64,000 bases of DNA from contig ONDE01000002.1 of the NCBI GenBank assembly GCA_900316515.1, positions 62,001 through 126,000 on the forward strand. Reading direction: 5' to 3'. This document shows, one piece after another, positions 18,901 to 27,443 of the stretch. The notes below the pieces were generated by a model. The model saw nothing but the letters and a program-made list of their open reading frames with translations. It had not been told where the DNA came from and did not search any database. How positions within the stretch are numbered: position 1 is the stretch's first letter; each line of letters starts with the position of its first letter. A program made the position numbers and the translations under genes. Source of the stretch: an uncultured Bacteroidales bacterium (GTDB lineage Bacteria > Bacteroidota > Bacteroidia > Bacteroidales > P3).

Positions 18901-21900
18901 CACGCCGCTGCTGGAGGAGTTGTAGAGTTCGGCACCGCCGCCGTCGTAGATTACGTAACTTACTTCGTCCTCGTAAGAACCGGTTGTCCAACTGAAGTGT
19001 ACGGGAATGTTGGAGCAGACGTTGATGGTTGCAGTGTCGTAGATGGTTGTGTTATATACGTTTTGTCCAGGCATGCTATATGAACCTGCGAGGTCGCCGT
19101 TCTGATAGAAATTCAGCGTGCCGCCATTCCAACCATCGCCATAAGAGTCTTGCGCTGCGATAACAATGTCGCACGAACCGTTGGCACAGTCGGTGGTGAA
19201 AGAAATGCAGGTGAAGTTTGAGGTGTCACCGCTGCAGTCGGTGGCCACGCATATAGTGTATTGTGTGCGTGCATCGAGACCATAGATTGTATAGAAGGTG
19301 TCGGTGACATAGTAATCGGTGCTGTCGATACGGACAATCCATGCGCTTTGACCGTCTTGGGCTGTCCAATGTATGATACCGCCGTCAGCGATGATGTTGT
19401 CAACGTAGACATTCGTGGGAGGAACGCATGCGGGGCATGGATTGGCCACGGTGGCAAGGATATTGCCGTCGTTTGATCCCGACATGGAACCTTGGGCAGC
19501 GGTATATACTGCATTGCCGCCGCCGTCACGCACCGTGAAACTCATTTCACCGGGATAGTTTCCAGCAGTGAAACGGACTTCAACAGCTTCCGAGGAACAC
19601 ACTTCTATTGTTGCAGAACCGTTGCTGGAAGGGCTGACTAGGGTTGCCGAACCAACTTGTATACCGGCTTGGTATATATTCACCGAGCCGTTGTTCCAAC
19701 CATCACCATATGAGTCGGCCATCTCGATGGTAAAGTTGCATACAGCGTCGGCGCATTTGGTGGCGAAAGTGGTGCTACGCACCGCCGAAGTGTCATCAGC
19801 ATCACACACCGCACGCACCTGTACTGTGTGGCCTGTCATGGCGTCGAGGCTGGTAAAGGTGTAGAAGGTGTCGGTAACTATGCCTATCTCAGTGCTGTCA
19901 ATCACAAGATACCATTCGGTCTCGCTGCCACCGGCAGTCCAATGGACGGTGGCACCGTCAGATGTGGTGGTGTCGACGGTAAGGCCGGTTACTCTTGGGC
20001 AGGAAATGAGAGTGGTGAAACTACCGACGGAACGTAAATCGCTCTCCGCGCTGCCGCAGGCAGTGGCCACCCATGCATAGTATGTGGTTTGGCCGCTGAG
20101 GCCGGTGAGTGTGGTGGTGGTGTCGTTGACGGTAATGTTTTGCAGGCTGCTGCTGGTGGCATCGTTAACGGTGCCATAGTAGACGTTGTAGCTCGACGCA
20201 CCGTCGACGGCGTTCCATGTCAGTTTTGCCGTATGGGCCGTGATGCTGTCTACGCTTGCACTGGCGGGACGGCTGCAGCCGCTGTAGACGGTCACGTTCA
20301 CGTCGTCGAATTTGCCGATATAGCCGCTACCGTTGGCCAGCCATGCTATGCGGTAGTTGGCAGTGGCATCCAGGGCTGCGGTGTTGAACTCATATTCGCT
20401 CCAACCGCCACTGGTGATGGTCACCAATGGGATGAACGTGGTGGTGTCGCGAGGGTTGGTAATGACACCGGCCTTGATCCATCCGCTGTTTATCATAGCC
20501 CAGAAACTGACGTTGATTTGGTTGCCTACAGCATTCATCTCGGGGCCGACCACTAAGTTGTAGTTCTCGTTGGAGTTGCCCTGCAAGTACATGGCATAGA
20601 GGCCGCCGGGGGTGTGCTGGGTCGGGTTGTAGCTGCCGCCGGGCTGGTCGTTGACGCTCGGGTCGGTGCCGGCATGGATGGTGCTGTCCCAGCAAGGATA
20701 CCAGGCGCCGTTGTAGGCTGCATCTTCAAAGTCCACAAAGAAAGGCAAATCCATCGCGCCGCAATCGGTACGGGCGCCGATGCTGACAATGGCAGAACTG
20801 TCATCTATGGCACAGACACTCTGTATTTTGATGGTATACGAGGTGTTGGCGCTGAGGTTGTAGAAAGTGTAAAAGGTGTCGGTAACATTGTCGTTAACAA
20901 TCGAGTCGTCAAGAAAGACGATGAACTGAGTGGCACCGCTGCGCGGACTCCAAGAGAAGGTGATTTCATTGGTAGTGACGCTGTCAATTTGCAACGCCGT
21001 GGGGGGAATGCACGAAGGGCAGGGAGTAGTAATGACTGCCAACGTGTCGCTCGTGGAATAATCAGCTGTTGAGCCGTCGAACAAGGTTGTGCCGCCGCCA
21101 TCGAGAATCGTGGCTGTACGGCCGTACCATGTGTAGGAAGCTTCGGTATAGAGGACTATAACTGTGTCCGTTGAGCAGACAGAGACGTTTTGGGTGCTGT
21201 TGCACACCGAGGCTAGTTCTGTGCCGTTCTGGTAGATTGTCAGGGTGGGGGAGTAGTTGTTGCCACCTATTTGGCCGGCAGCAGTGACGCTGAGGTCGCA
21301 AGTGGAACCGCCACATGCAGTAGAGAAGCTGCCGTTTAGCGCAAGGGATTCGTCGGTACTGGAGCACACGGCCTTCACGGCGAAGTGGTAGAGACTGCTG
21401 GCATCAAGACCTGTGAAAGAGTATGATGTGCCGTTGCAAGTTACCGTATTGGTGTCGCCACCATGCTTCCAGTAGTCTATGCTGTAGGTGGCACTGGTAT
21501 TCATCGTGTCAACCCATGCTATGTCGATACTGCTGGAGGTGACATTGCTGGCAGTTAAGTTGGCTGGGCGGTAGCACGACAGCATTGGAATTGTGTGAGT
21601 GAATTCCGTTTTGGGGACAAAACTCTGACTTCCGCCAGTAAGACTACCCCACGAGTTGTACTGGTAGTATGATGCGTTCGTCATGGAGATTCCGTAGAAT
21701 GTGCCAGATGACCAGCTGCCTGTCGTTGTCACTATGTCCACTAGCAGGTTCCCTCCATTGTATGTAAATGGAGTCGCGAATGTGAACGACCACTCGTTGT
21801 TGCTGAAAGTAACCGTGCCGGTCCACACCTGCGTTAATGTTGCTGTGGTGTTGGGCGCCGAAAGGGTCGACGACTCGGCGATACCCATGCTTACTGTGGC

Positions 21901-22155
21901 CGTAAGGCCCCACGACGGTGAGTCAGTGGCATAGAATTTCATGCCAGAAATGGTTACTCCCAACATATCGGCCAGGATATCTTCCGAATAGACAATCTGA
22001 TTGTGTTGTTCTGCATCGGCCCAGTATCCGTAAATCGGGATGTAGTCGTTGGTTGCACTGCCGTCGGCAACGATGGTTGTCATGGTTTGTGCACCATTAG
22101 TCCATGGCACAGCCAGTAGTGCCATAAGGGCAAAAGTACGTAAAATTTTTTGCAT
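15958..22155 (-). CDS. Giant T9SS-secreted surface protein with fibronectin type III and adhesin-like modules
   Basis: 2065 residues with a signal peptide (LMALLAVPWTNGAQ). The chain repeats three module types. Fibronectin type III-like domains carry the recurrent pattern of a Trp strand followed by L-x-x-x-T-x-Y. CUB-like domains carry DSYGDGWN and VCS motifs (for example around residues 290, 810 and 1010). Choice-of-anchor-J or cleaved-adhesin domains have a LPFFVDFED-type start. The last ~80 residues form a type-A Por secretion C-terminal sorting domain (MMALYPNPASS ... GAYFVRIV ... RKLIVK). The protein is therefore expected to cross the outer membrane by T9SS and become surface-anchored or released. 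A role in adhesion or host glycoprotein binding is inference. An 8-bp DNA repeat (16051-16090) lies inside the sorting-domain coding region. It is monocistronic. Confidence 0.9.
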   Translation of the reverse strand: MQKILRTFALMALLAVPWTNGAQTMTTIVADGSATNDYIPIYGYWADAEQHNQIVYSEDILADMLGVTISGMKFYATDSPSWGLTATVSMGIAESSTLSAPNTTATLTQVWTGTVTFSNNEWSFTFATPFTYNGGNLLVDIVTTTGSWSSGTFYGISMTNASYYQYNSWGSLTGGSQSFVPKTEFTHTIPMLSCYRPANLTASNVTSSSIDIAWVDTMNTSATYSIDYWKHGGDTNTVTCNGTSYSFTGLDASSLYHFAVKAVCSSTDESLALNGSFSTACGGSTCDLSVTAAGQIGGNNYSPTLTIYQNGTELASVCNSTQNVSVCSTDTVIVLYTEASYTWYGRTATILDGGGTTLFDGSTADYSTSDTLAVITTPCPSCIPPTALQIDSVTTNEITFSWSPRSGATQFIVFLDDSIVNDNVTDTFYTFYNLSANTSYTIKIQSVCAIDDSSAIVSIGARTDCGAMDLPFFVDFEDAAYNGAWYPCWDSTIHAGTDPSVNDQPGGSYNPTQHTPGGLYAMYLQGNSNENYNLVVGPEMNAVGNQINVSFWAMINSGWIKAGVITNPRDTTTFIPLVTITSGGWSEYEFNTAALDATANYRIAWLANGSGYIGKFDDVNVTVYSGCSRPASASVDSITAHTAKLTWNAVDGASSYNVYYGTVNDATSSSLQNITVNDTTTTLTGLSGQTTYYAWVATACGSAESDLRSVGSFTTLISCPRVTGLTVDTTTSDGATVHWTAGGSETEWYLVIDSTEIGIVTDTFYTFTSLDAMTGHTVQVRAVCDADDTSAVRSTTFATKCADAVCNFTIEMADSYGDGWNNGSVNIYQAGIQVGSATLVSPSSNGSATIEVCSSEAVEVRFTAGNYPGEMSFTVRDGGGNAVYTAAQGSMSGSNDGNILATVANPCPACVPPTNVYVDNIIADGGIIHWTAQDGQSAWIVRIDSTDYYVTDTFYTIYGLDARTQYTICVATDCSGDTSNFTCISFTTDCANGSCDIVIAAQDSYGDGWNGGTLNFYQNGDLAGSYSMPGQNVYNTTIYDTATINVCSNIPVHFSWTTGSYEDEVSYVIYDGGGAELYNSSSSGVNHSDSVDNACPSCLTPTNLMVSGIDSNELSFTWTVIDSVMEYLVSFNGGTWQANTTGFYNATGLNPNTAYTFSVKARCDTYDTSNARTITVKTACGQMVLPYIESFEADPVGTVPSCWMVVTPGYNGYPAVDENAHTGENSLTFNTNGGSSMIASGAIPLPCDSIYVSFWANVSNSYVGTLEAGVMTDPLYDTTFIPLLTIPAVGGYTRYEFNTSSLSNYYGSTFYLAFRHTNTSSYYYANVDDINIRLDEGCMYPTNLVATPSANDMTLTWVNSSSTANFVIQYHNAGTSTWDTTINTTDTTIIINGLSPATSYEFRVGFICGADTMWSEISATTSCAILPLEYFENFDAYANDVMPPCWEWSLTFATHWDGGVFFKSYHGGGNEYVVLPHIAGNINKYQLEFDCKVGTPDEQDGILLGIADANGTLLSWIDTIQDPNHSRNAHVHHVINMVNYPMPNGAARIAFAQYRSWNEWALIDNIHIKELPDCLPVDTLTVHNIEDPDHTSFTWASLGEEAAWQVYVDTVTSNIDSVADSLLTDVNTRSYTIPIGTIQGGGIYTFYVRANCGLDHSSWASYTFGAGTVIMNNSSVADTVVGCGLVVYDNGGPIAGYLPNSNSALVIRSENAGSELEVFGGAFGFGASAATLTIYDGEGTDGTVLYTYSIIDGRDTIDSVLATSTTGALTITFTSSGEMCHTGYELYIHCVGTALCERPTQLQAEMTYLDEADVSWHGASAAYELYYKPSGASLWNVENCSTSSAHLTGLIPDTNYDLYVVGICGSETSTPSFPIVLNTHFDVVIEPCDPATDLAYSDVSTTTAMLDWTSDGAEWEIELKHLNVTDTINVTAKPYTLTDLLPTMQYSVRVRTVCDNIFVEPYSEWSNTVTFTTQTPDHGSIDNAENSMMALYPNPASSVVTISVAMEGQVEMNLVDMNGRVVYTQAIKQSDNKTISVDVSTLAKGAYFVRIVSEQATAVRKLIVK
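16051..16090. repeat. 8-bp imperfect tandem array inside the T9SS sorting-domain coding region
   Basis: Units GATTGTCT, TATTGTCT, GATTGCTT, GATTGCTT and a divergent GAGTGTAG. On the coding strand it yields the stretch TQAIKQSDNKT. The GATTGCTT word recurs in the intergenic array before the aspartokinase gene (47823-47854). Confidence 0.7.
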
Positions 22156-22217
22156 GTTGTTGATTTGTTGGTTTGTATTATTAGTTATTTGTCAGTTCCA
22201 GAATAAAGAATCCGCCC

Positions 22218-22225
22218 CAAAGATA
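22218..22225 (-). promoter_or_regulatory. Promoter -7 element of the 2065-residue T9SS protein gene
   Basis: TATCTTTG on the minus strand, 62 bp before the start codon. No clear upstream TTTG. Confidence 0.6.
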
Positions 22226-22271
22226 CGAAAAAAAATCCATATATAGATTGAAAATTCTTTAAATGGTCTTA

Positions 22272-22994
22272 CTACGTCAACCCGCCGTAACTCTTCGCGG
22301 CAGCCTCTAGCGCCTCCTCTGTGGTGTAGCGCTCATAATATGTGCAACGGGTCACCACCCGCTGCTGGCCAACCTGTCCGTCAATCACTTGCACCAAGCC
22401 AAAACCAGCCATCGCATCGGCAAATCGCTCCCCGGTCATCGCAATGCCGCCCTCCACTTCAACCACATCTTCTATCCCCACCGTCTCCACTTTTATGCTC
22501 AATTGCGGCAACTCGCCATATCGGGATCGGCGCACCAACTCCTGCCTAAGCACATAAAGCAGCAACTCCCCCTTGCCGACCTCCTCTTTGCACAAGTCGA
22601 CAAGCAAGGCGGCTTCTCCACCCACATTGCCCAACCGGTATCCTATCGACGGCCGCGGCCCGTCGCTGATAACCATCTCGGGCAGCAGCAGGCCGACCCT
22701 CGAGGCATTCTCCTCCTTGGTCAGATATACTACGGGCGACATCTTGTTTACCGACATAAAACGACAATACGCACCTTTCTCCCCCTCGAAATACACTCGC
22801 TTGCTCATCTTCAGCCTCCGCCACAATATGTTGTTGTGTGACAACTGCTCGCGCTGCATCAGCTGCTTGCGCGACAATCGTCGTGGCTGCCGGATATGCG
22901 CTGGCCTTACAAACGTCTTCCCGTTCCGCTGATAAAGGGTAAGGTCTCCCAGATGCCCTTTCATGTCCAATGTCGTGTTAATCAATTCTGCCAT
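22272..22994 (-). CDS. Hypothetical protein, possibly DUF6266-like
   Basis: 240 residues with no signal peptide or membrane segment. The N-terminus (HLGDLTLYQRNGKTFVRPAHIRQ then QLMQREQLSHNNILWRRLK) resembles the start of the small Bacteroidota proteins grouped as DUF6266. In those, a GKVG-type strand and a short basic hairpin precede a helical segment. The rest is mixed alpha/beta, and no catalytic motif is visible. The gene at 38755-39552 encodes another possible member. The function is unknown. The 5' side is bordered by a 182-bp heptamer array, and I see no promoter there. Confidence 0.7.
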   Translation of the reverse strand: MAELINTTLDMKGHLGDLTLYQRNGKTFVRPAHIRQPRRLSRKQLMQREQLSHNNILWRRLKMSKRVYFEGEKGAYCRFMSVNKMSPVVYLTKEENASRVGLLLPEMVISDGPRPSIGYRLGNVGGEAALLVDLCKEEVGKGELLLYVLRQELVRRSRYGELPQLSIKVETVGIEDVVEVEGGIAMTGERFADAMAGFGLVQVIDGQVGQQRVVTRCTYYERYTTEEALEAAAKSYGGLT

Positions 22995-23029
22995 ATAGTA
23001 CCTGTTTCATGATTTATTTTCTTCGTATG

Positions 23030-23211
23030 CCTCTTGCCCCTTGTCCCTTCTCCCTTGCCTCTTGCCCCTTCTCTCTTGTCCCTTGCCCCTTCTCTCTTGT
23101 CCCTTGCCCCTTGCCTCTTGTCCCTTGCCTCTTGCCTCTTGTCCCTTGCCTCTTGCCTCTTGTCCCTAGCCTCTTGCCTCTTGCCTCTTGCCTCTTGTCC
23201 CTTGTCCCTCA
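23030..23211. repeat. 26-unit heptanucleotide array, consensus YCYCTTG
   Basis: Exactly 182 bp divides into 26 consecutive 7-bp units such as CCTCTTG, TCCCTTG and CCCCTTG, with only C/T changes at a few positions. The plus strand is almost purely pyrimidine with a G every 7 bases. Period 7 makes any translation cycle through three frames, so a protein-coding role is unlikely. Confidence 0.9.
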
Positions 23212-23264
23212 TCCGTATCACTTCCGCTTCTCCTCCGCCTCTCCTCCCCATCTCCTCCTATAAA

Positions 23265-23305
23265 GTTTCGGTTCAGTCTCGGTTGAGTTTCGGTTCTCTT
23301 CCGGT
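23265..23305. repeat. 11-bp imperfect tandem array
   Basis: Units TTTCGGTTCAG, TCTCGGTTGAG and TTTCGGTTCTC, then a decayed TTCCGGTCC, close to the heptamer array. Period 11 also occurs in the hairpin at 42731-42792, with the related core TTCGGTT. Confidence 0.65.
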
Positions 23306-23477
23306 CCGCAATTCTCCCTCTTCTCGCTTTCCTCCCTGCAAATAATGCTTGTGAAATATTATTTAACTACACGCCAACGGTATACGTGGCAACCATACGC
23401 CTTCAATTCAAATGCAAATATACAACTTTTCCACGAAAAAAACAAATTTTGTGGATAATATTTTTTGACGTGAAAAA

Positions 23478-24494
23478 TCAGATTTTTAGCATCGCGTCGC
23501 GCACCTCATGGTCAGAAACTGTCACATCGATCATAGCAGCGCCGGGGGCTTGCAGCAGCACGCAGCGTATGTCGCCGTCGGCGTTCTTCTTGTCGTGGTG
23601 CATCAAGGGCAGCATGGCCTCAACGTCCCGCAGGGTGTAGTGCGGCACCTCCACATGCTGCCTCAACCACATAGAATAACTTTTGTGCACCTCCTCATTC
23701 AACCCTATCTTCTTTACCGACAGATACATGGCGGCCATCATGCCTATGCCTACGGCTATGCCATGCGGCTGCCCAGAGTATACTTCTATTGCATGACCAA
23801 AGGTGTGACCAAAGTTAAGTATATGACGTACATCGCGGTCGTACGGGTCAGCCTTCACCACGCGGTTTTTTATTCTAGCCACCTCTTTCACAGTGGCTAC
23901 AGGCCATTGGTCATTGGCCAGCAGTTGGTTGTACAACTCGGCGTCGGTGACAGCTGCCGTCTTCACCATCTCCATCTTGCCGTTGAGCACCTCCTCCTGC
24001 GGCAGTGTGCCGAGGAACGCTGGTTCTATGACTGTTAGCACCGATGGATAAAAATGTCCTATGCTGTTCTTCACACCCCCGAAGTCAATGGCCGTCTTGC
24101 CGCCAATGGCTGCATCAGTCATTGCAAGCAAGGTCGTTGGTATGTTTATATGGCGTACCCCGCGCTTGTATCCTGCCGCCACAAAGCCGCCAATGTCGCA
24201 CACTGCACCTCCCCCAAGATTGATTATCACGCTGTTGCGGTTATTGCCACCCTCAATCAGCGTCTGCCACACTTGCGCCGCAACCTCCAGGCTTTTGCAT
24301 TCTTCGCCCACTGGCACCTCAACAAATTCGGACTCCTGCAGCGCCCCCACGCTCCCTATCAGCAGCGGCAGGCAGTGCTGGAATGTATTCTCGTCCAGCA
24401 CGATAATGTAGTGCGCATCGCGCCATTCCTCTTTCTCAAGTTCGCGACCCAACGAACGCAGGCCGCCATAGATGGTTTTGCTTTGTGTCGGCAT
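23478..24494 (-). CDS. aroB: 3-dehydroquinate synthase
   Basis: 338 residues, the usual length. NAD-binding and metal-site landmarks are present: NLGGGAVCDIGGFVAAGYKRG, NIPTTLLAMTDAAIGGKTAID, EMVKTA with the metal-binding Glu, and LNFGHTFGHAIE plus PHGIAVGIGM with the metal-binding His residues. It converts DAHP to 3-dehydroquinate, the second step of the shikimate pathway. It is divergent from the U32 gene with only 34 bp between start codons. No perfect TAnnTTTG was found there. Confidence 0.97.
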   Translation of the reverse strand: MPTQSKTIYGGLRSLGRELEKEEWRDAHYIIVLDENTFQHCLPLLIGSVGALQESEFVEVPVGEECKSLEVAAQVWQTLIEGGNNRNSVIINLGGGAVCDIGGFVAAGYKRGVRHINIPTTLLAMTDAAIGGKTAIDFGGVKNSIGHFYPSVLTVIEPAFLGTLPQEEVLNGKMEMVKTAAVTDAELYNQLLANDQWPVATVKEVARIKNRVVKADPYDRDVRHILNFGHTFGHAIEVYSGQPHGIAVGIGMMAAMYLSVKKIGLNEEVHKSYSMWLRQHVEVPHYTLRDVEAMLPLMHHDKKNADGDIRCVLLQAPGAAMIDVTVSDHEVRDAMLKI

Positions 24495-24528
24495 ACAATA
24501 TATAACGTCACTTTGCGTTATTTATTGC

Positions 24529-26364
24529 ATGAAACTCGAACTGCTGTCTCCTGCCAAGAACCTGGAGTTCGGTCGCGAGGCCATAAATCACGGTGCCGAC
24601 GCACTTTATATCGGCGCCCCGGCTTTCGGCGCCCGCGCCGCCGCCACCAACACCATCAAAGATATTGAGGAACTGGTCCGCTATGCCCATCTCTATGGTT
24701 CCAAGGTGTTTGCCACAGTTAATACCCTGCTGTTCGACAACGAGATCGACGATGCCGTGCGCATGATCAGGCAGCTGTACAACATCGGTGTCGACGCCCT
24801 TATCATTCAGGACCTCGGTCTCTTGGAATGCGACCTTCCGCCTATCGAACTGCACGCCAGCACCCAGTGCCACAACGCCACGGTCGAGCGGGTAAAGTTC
24901 ATGGAATCAGTAGGGTTTAGTCGGGTCATCCTTGCCCGCGAAACCTCTTTGGAGCAAATGCGTGACATTCGCAAATCCACCACAGTCGACCTTGAAGCAT
25001 TTGTCCATGGCGCCTTGTGCGTCAGTTATAGTGGCCAATGCTATATGAGCCAGTATCTTAATGGCCGTAGCGGCAATCGCGGATGCTGTTCGCAGCCCTG
25101 CCGTTCAACCTACGACTTGTTGACCGCCGACGGACGAATGATTATTAAGGGGCGCCACCTGCTCTCGCTCAAGGACTTTAATGCCAGTCAACAGCTTGAG
25201 AATATGATTGCTGCCGGCATCACATCATTCAAGATTGAAGGGCGATTAAAGGACTTGGGTTACGTGAAGAACGTGACGGCGTATTATCGTCAAATACTTG
25301 ACAACATGATGGAAAACGGCGCGCGAGGATGGCAGCGTGCTTCGTCGGGTCGGACTAAGTTTTTCTTCATCCCCGATGTGGAGCGCACCTTCAACCGATC
25401 TTATACCGACTATTTCCTTCGCGGCCGCCAGCCAATGGCAAACTTCGCCACGCAGAAGTCGCTGGGAAAAAGAGTGGGAGAGGTCTTGGCTGTGGGTAGC
25501 GGCACTATCACCATCGGTGGAAGCGAAAACTTCGCCAACGGCGACGGCCTGTGCTACTTCGATGACAATGGGAAGATGCAAGGCTTTCTGGTCAACGACG
25601 TACAAGGGCGTACCGTAAAACCAAACCAGATGCCTGATATCAAGGTTGGTGCGGCGCTTTGGCGCAACCAAGACCAGCAGTTCGAGCGTCTGTTACATGG
25701 GCGAAGTGCTGACCGACACATAGGTGTAAGCATTTGTTTCAAATTGACGGACGGTGGTTTCTCGGTCGAGATAGTGGACGAAGACGGCATAAGAGCTACG
25801 GTAGATAAGGAGGCGGAACACATTGCCGCCGACAATAGCCAACGTGTTACGGAAAACATTAAGAAACAGCTTGCAAAACTGGGCGATACACCTTTCTACG
25901 CCACAGATGTGCAGGACTATACTGCAGGGAGCTGCTTTCTGCCGGCGTCGACACTTAACCAGATGCGCCGCATTGCCGTGGAGAAGCTCATAGAGTGCCG
26001 CATAGCCCATTTCCATCCTGCCGACTGCCACCGGGTTGCCGCGGGTACACCCTATCCTGGCGATGTGCTTGACTACCGCGCCAATATTGTTAACAGCATG
26101 TCGGAGAGATTCTATAAACGTCATGGAATAAATAAAATAGAACGTGGGGTGGAGCAAACGGGCGACTATGACGGCAAAGCCCTGATGACCACAAAATATT
26201 GTCTGCGGTATGAATTGGGCTGCTGCCTGCACAACAAAGCCGGCCAGAAACCGCCGACCGTAGCCATAGACTCGCGCGATAACCTGGTGCTGCACAACAA
26301 CGGCAGACTATTCCGTCTGCAGTTCGACTGCCGTGAATGCGTGATGCGAATCTACAAAAAGTGA
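24529..26364 (+). CDS. Peptidase U32 family protein (RlhA-like, putative rRNA hydroxylation)
   Basis: 611 residues from the ATG at 24529. The U32 core begins at KLELLSPAKNLEFGREAINHG. It contains ELHASTQCHN, then the Cys-rich signature HGALCVSYSGQCYMSQ followed by NRGCCSQPCR, whose cysteines match those proposed to hold an iron-sulfur cluster. A long C-terminal region like DUF3656 makes it resemble E. coli RlhA, needed for 5-hydroxycytidine in 23S rRNA, rather than the shorter TrhP. Some U32 proteins are annotated as collagenases, but RNA modification fits this architecture better. It appears to be transcribed alone. Confidence 0.88.
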   Translation: MKLELLSPAKNLEFGREAINHGADALYIGAPAFGARAAATNTIKDIEELVRYAHLYGSKVFATVNTLLFDNEIDDAVRMIRQLYNIGVDALIIQDLGLLECDLPPIELHASTQCHNATVERVKFMESVGFSRVILARETSLEQMRDIRKSTTVDLEAFVHGALCVSYSGQCYMSQYLNGRSGNRGCCSQPCRSTYDLLTADGRMIIKGRHLLSLKDFNASQQLENMIAAGITSFKIEGRLKDLGYVKNVTAYYRQILDNMMENGARGWQRASSGRTKFFFIPDVERTFNRSYTDYFLRGRQPMANFATQKSLGKRVGEVLAVGSGTITIGGSENFANGDGLCYFDDNGKMQGFLVNDVQGRTVKPNQMPDIKVGAALWRNQDQQFERLLHGRSADRHIGVSICFKLTDGGFSVEIVDEDGIRATVDKEAEHIAADNSQRVTENIKKQLAKLGDTPFYATDVQDYTAGSCFLPASTLNQMRRIAVEKLIECRIAHFHPADCHRVAAGTPYPGDVLDYRANIVNSMSERFYKRHGINKIERGVEQTGDYDGKALMTTKYCLRYELGCCLHNKAGQKPPTVAIDSRDNLVLHNNGRLFRLQFDCRECVMRIYKK

Positions 26365-26370
26365 AAATAA

Positions 26371-26402
26371 TTTGTGGCATTGAAAAAAAGTGCGTATCTT
26401 TG
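26371..26402 (+). promoter_or_regulatory. Promoter of the three-gene unit starting at 26422
   Basis: TTTG (26371-26374), 20-bp gap, TATCTTTG (26395-26402): a near-ideal Bacteroidota promoter just after the U32 stop codon. Confidence 0.8.
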
Positions 26403-26421
26403 CACCAAAATTCCAAATGCT

Positions 26422-26835
26422 ATGAATCTTGCGATTAACATCAAAGAAGGCATAGGCGACCTGCATTTCAATATGCCGGTGGAAGAGGTTTCAGCCTTGC
26501 TTGGCAAAGCCGACGAGGTGGAGGATATTGACAACGCTGCCGACGAACCAACCACAGTATTGCGTTACAACGACTTGGGCCTCACCCTTTTCTTTGAAGG
26601 CGAAAGCCCTGTGCTGGCATGCATCGATGTGGCAAACGAGGATTGCACGCTGTTTGGCAAGGAGGTGTTCGACATGGATGAGCGTCAGATTGTGGAGGTG
26701 ATGGTGAAGAACGGCTATCCCGAGCAGGATGTCGACGAAGAAGACTGGGGCGAGCGCCGTGTGAGCTTCCCCGAGGGCAACATTGACTTCTTCCTTGATG
26801 AAGGCGAACTGGTTTCAATCGTGATGGGTGCATGA
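26422..26835 (+). CDS. Small acidic protein of unknown function
   Basis: 137 residues from the ATG at 26422, which follows a strong promoter; the upstream in-frame extension covers that promoter. The protein is highly acidic, lacks a signal peptide and looks like a compact alpha/beta domain (INIKEGIGDLHFNMPVEEV and YNDLGLTLFFEGESP). The pattern of a conserved LGxPDEV-like segment (LLGKADEVEDI) followed by strands resembles immunity- or SMI-like small domains, but I do not recognise a family with confidence. It overlaps the WbqC-like start by four bases (ATGA) and is the first gene of a unit with it and cdd. Confidence 0.8.
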   Translation: MNLAINIKEGIGDLHFNMPVEEVSALLGKADEVEDIDNAADEPTTVLRYNDLGLTLFFEGESPVLACIDVANEDCTLFGKEVFDMDERQIVEVMVKNGYPEQDVDEEDWGERRVSFPEGNIDFFLDEGELVSIVMGA

Positions 26836-27443
26836 CGCCGCTGTTCAGCACAGCCTATTTCCCGCCGATAGCCTACATGGCTGCAATGGCGCGATTTCCA
26901 AAAGTTGAAGTAGAGACGAAAGAGACATTTCAGAAGCAGACCTACCGCAACCGTATGGAGATACTGACGGCCAATGGTGTGCACTGTCTGATAGTGCCAG
27001 TGCAACGGGTGAACCATAGTCGCACAGATGAGGTAGGTATCGACTACAGGAATCGGTGGAACGTTATACATTTCAGAACGTTGACGGCTGCTTATGCCGC
27101 ATCGCCCTTCTTCATGTACTACAAAGATGACATCGAAGGGCTGCTCATGCGTCATTATGAACGGTTGATTGACCTGAACGACGCAGCATTGGCTTGGGTG
27201 TTGGCAAAGCTTAAGATACAGTGCCGAACTGAACACACAACGGATTACCGTCTCGAATGTGGCGAAGAGCAAGACTATCGAAGCCGTTTCACCCCCAAGA
27301 AGCATTATCCCACCGACGGCATGAAACCATATTATCAGGTGTTTTCCGACAGAATGCCATTTGTCCCAAACCTCAGCGTGTTGGACCTCCTGATGAATAT
27401 TGGCCCAGAAGCTAATAACTATTTAGAAAGTCTAAGGATATGA
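26832..27443 (+). CDS. WbqC-like family protein
   Basis: 203 residues. It begins with the family-typical STAYFPPIAYMAAM and continues with ETFQKQTYRNRMEILTANG and the YEAN-like region HFRTLTAAYAASPFFMYYKDD. It ends with SVLDLLMNIGPE, all hallmarks of WbqC-like proteins. Some members lie in O-antigen clusters, but the biochemical role is unknown; here the gene is away from any polysaccharide locus. It overlaps both neighbours by ATGA, indicating tight translational coupling with the small acidic protein and cdd. Confidence 0.85.
   Translation: MTPLFSTAYFPPIAYMAAMARFPKVEVETKETFQKQTYRNRMEILTANGVHCLIVPVQRVNHSRTDEVGIDYRNRWNVIHFRTLTAAYAASPFFMYYKDDIEGLLMRHYERLIDLNDAALAWVLAKLKIQCRTEHTTDYRLECGEEQDYRSRFTPKKHYPTDGMKPYYQVFSDRMPFVPNLSVLDLLMNIGPEANNYLESLRI

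Larger units (their letters stand above)
22995..23477. other. Non-coding region dominated by pyrimidine-rich short tandem repeats
   Basis: About 480 bp between aroB and the hypothetical gene. It contains a 26-unit heptamer array and a shorter 11-bp array, described separately. Open frames across it are artefacts of the repeat. The rest is AT-rich with no recognised RNA or promoter. Confidence 0.7.

Noticed and set aside
23030..23211. Possible CRISPR array
   Set aside because: Units are 7 bp and contiguous with no spacers; CRISPR repeats are 23-40 bp with unique spacers and cas genes, none of which is present.
22982..23251. 89-residue Lys/Arg/Glu-rich frame (repeats of EARDKRQ) over the heptamer array
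   Set aside because: It is a direct translation of the YCYCTTG repeat; the period-7 array reads identically in all frames, there is no start context, and the units vary only by C/T changes.
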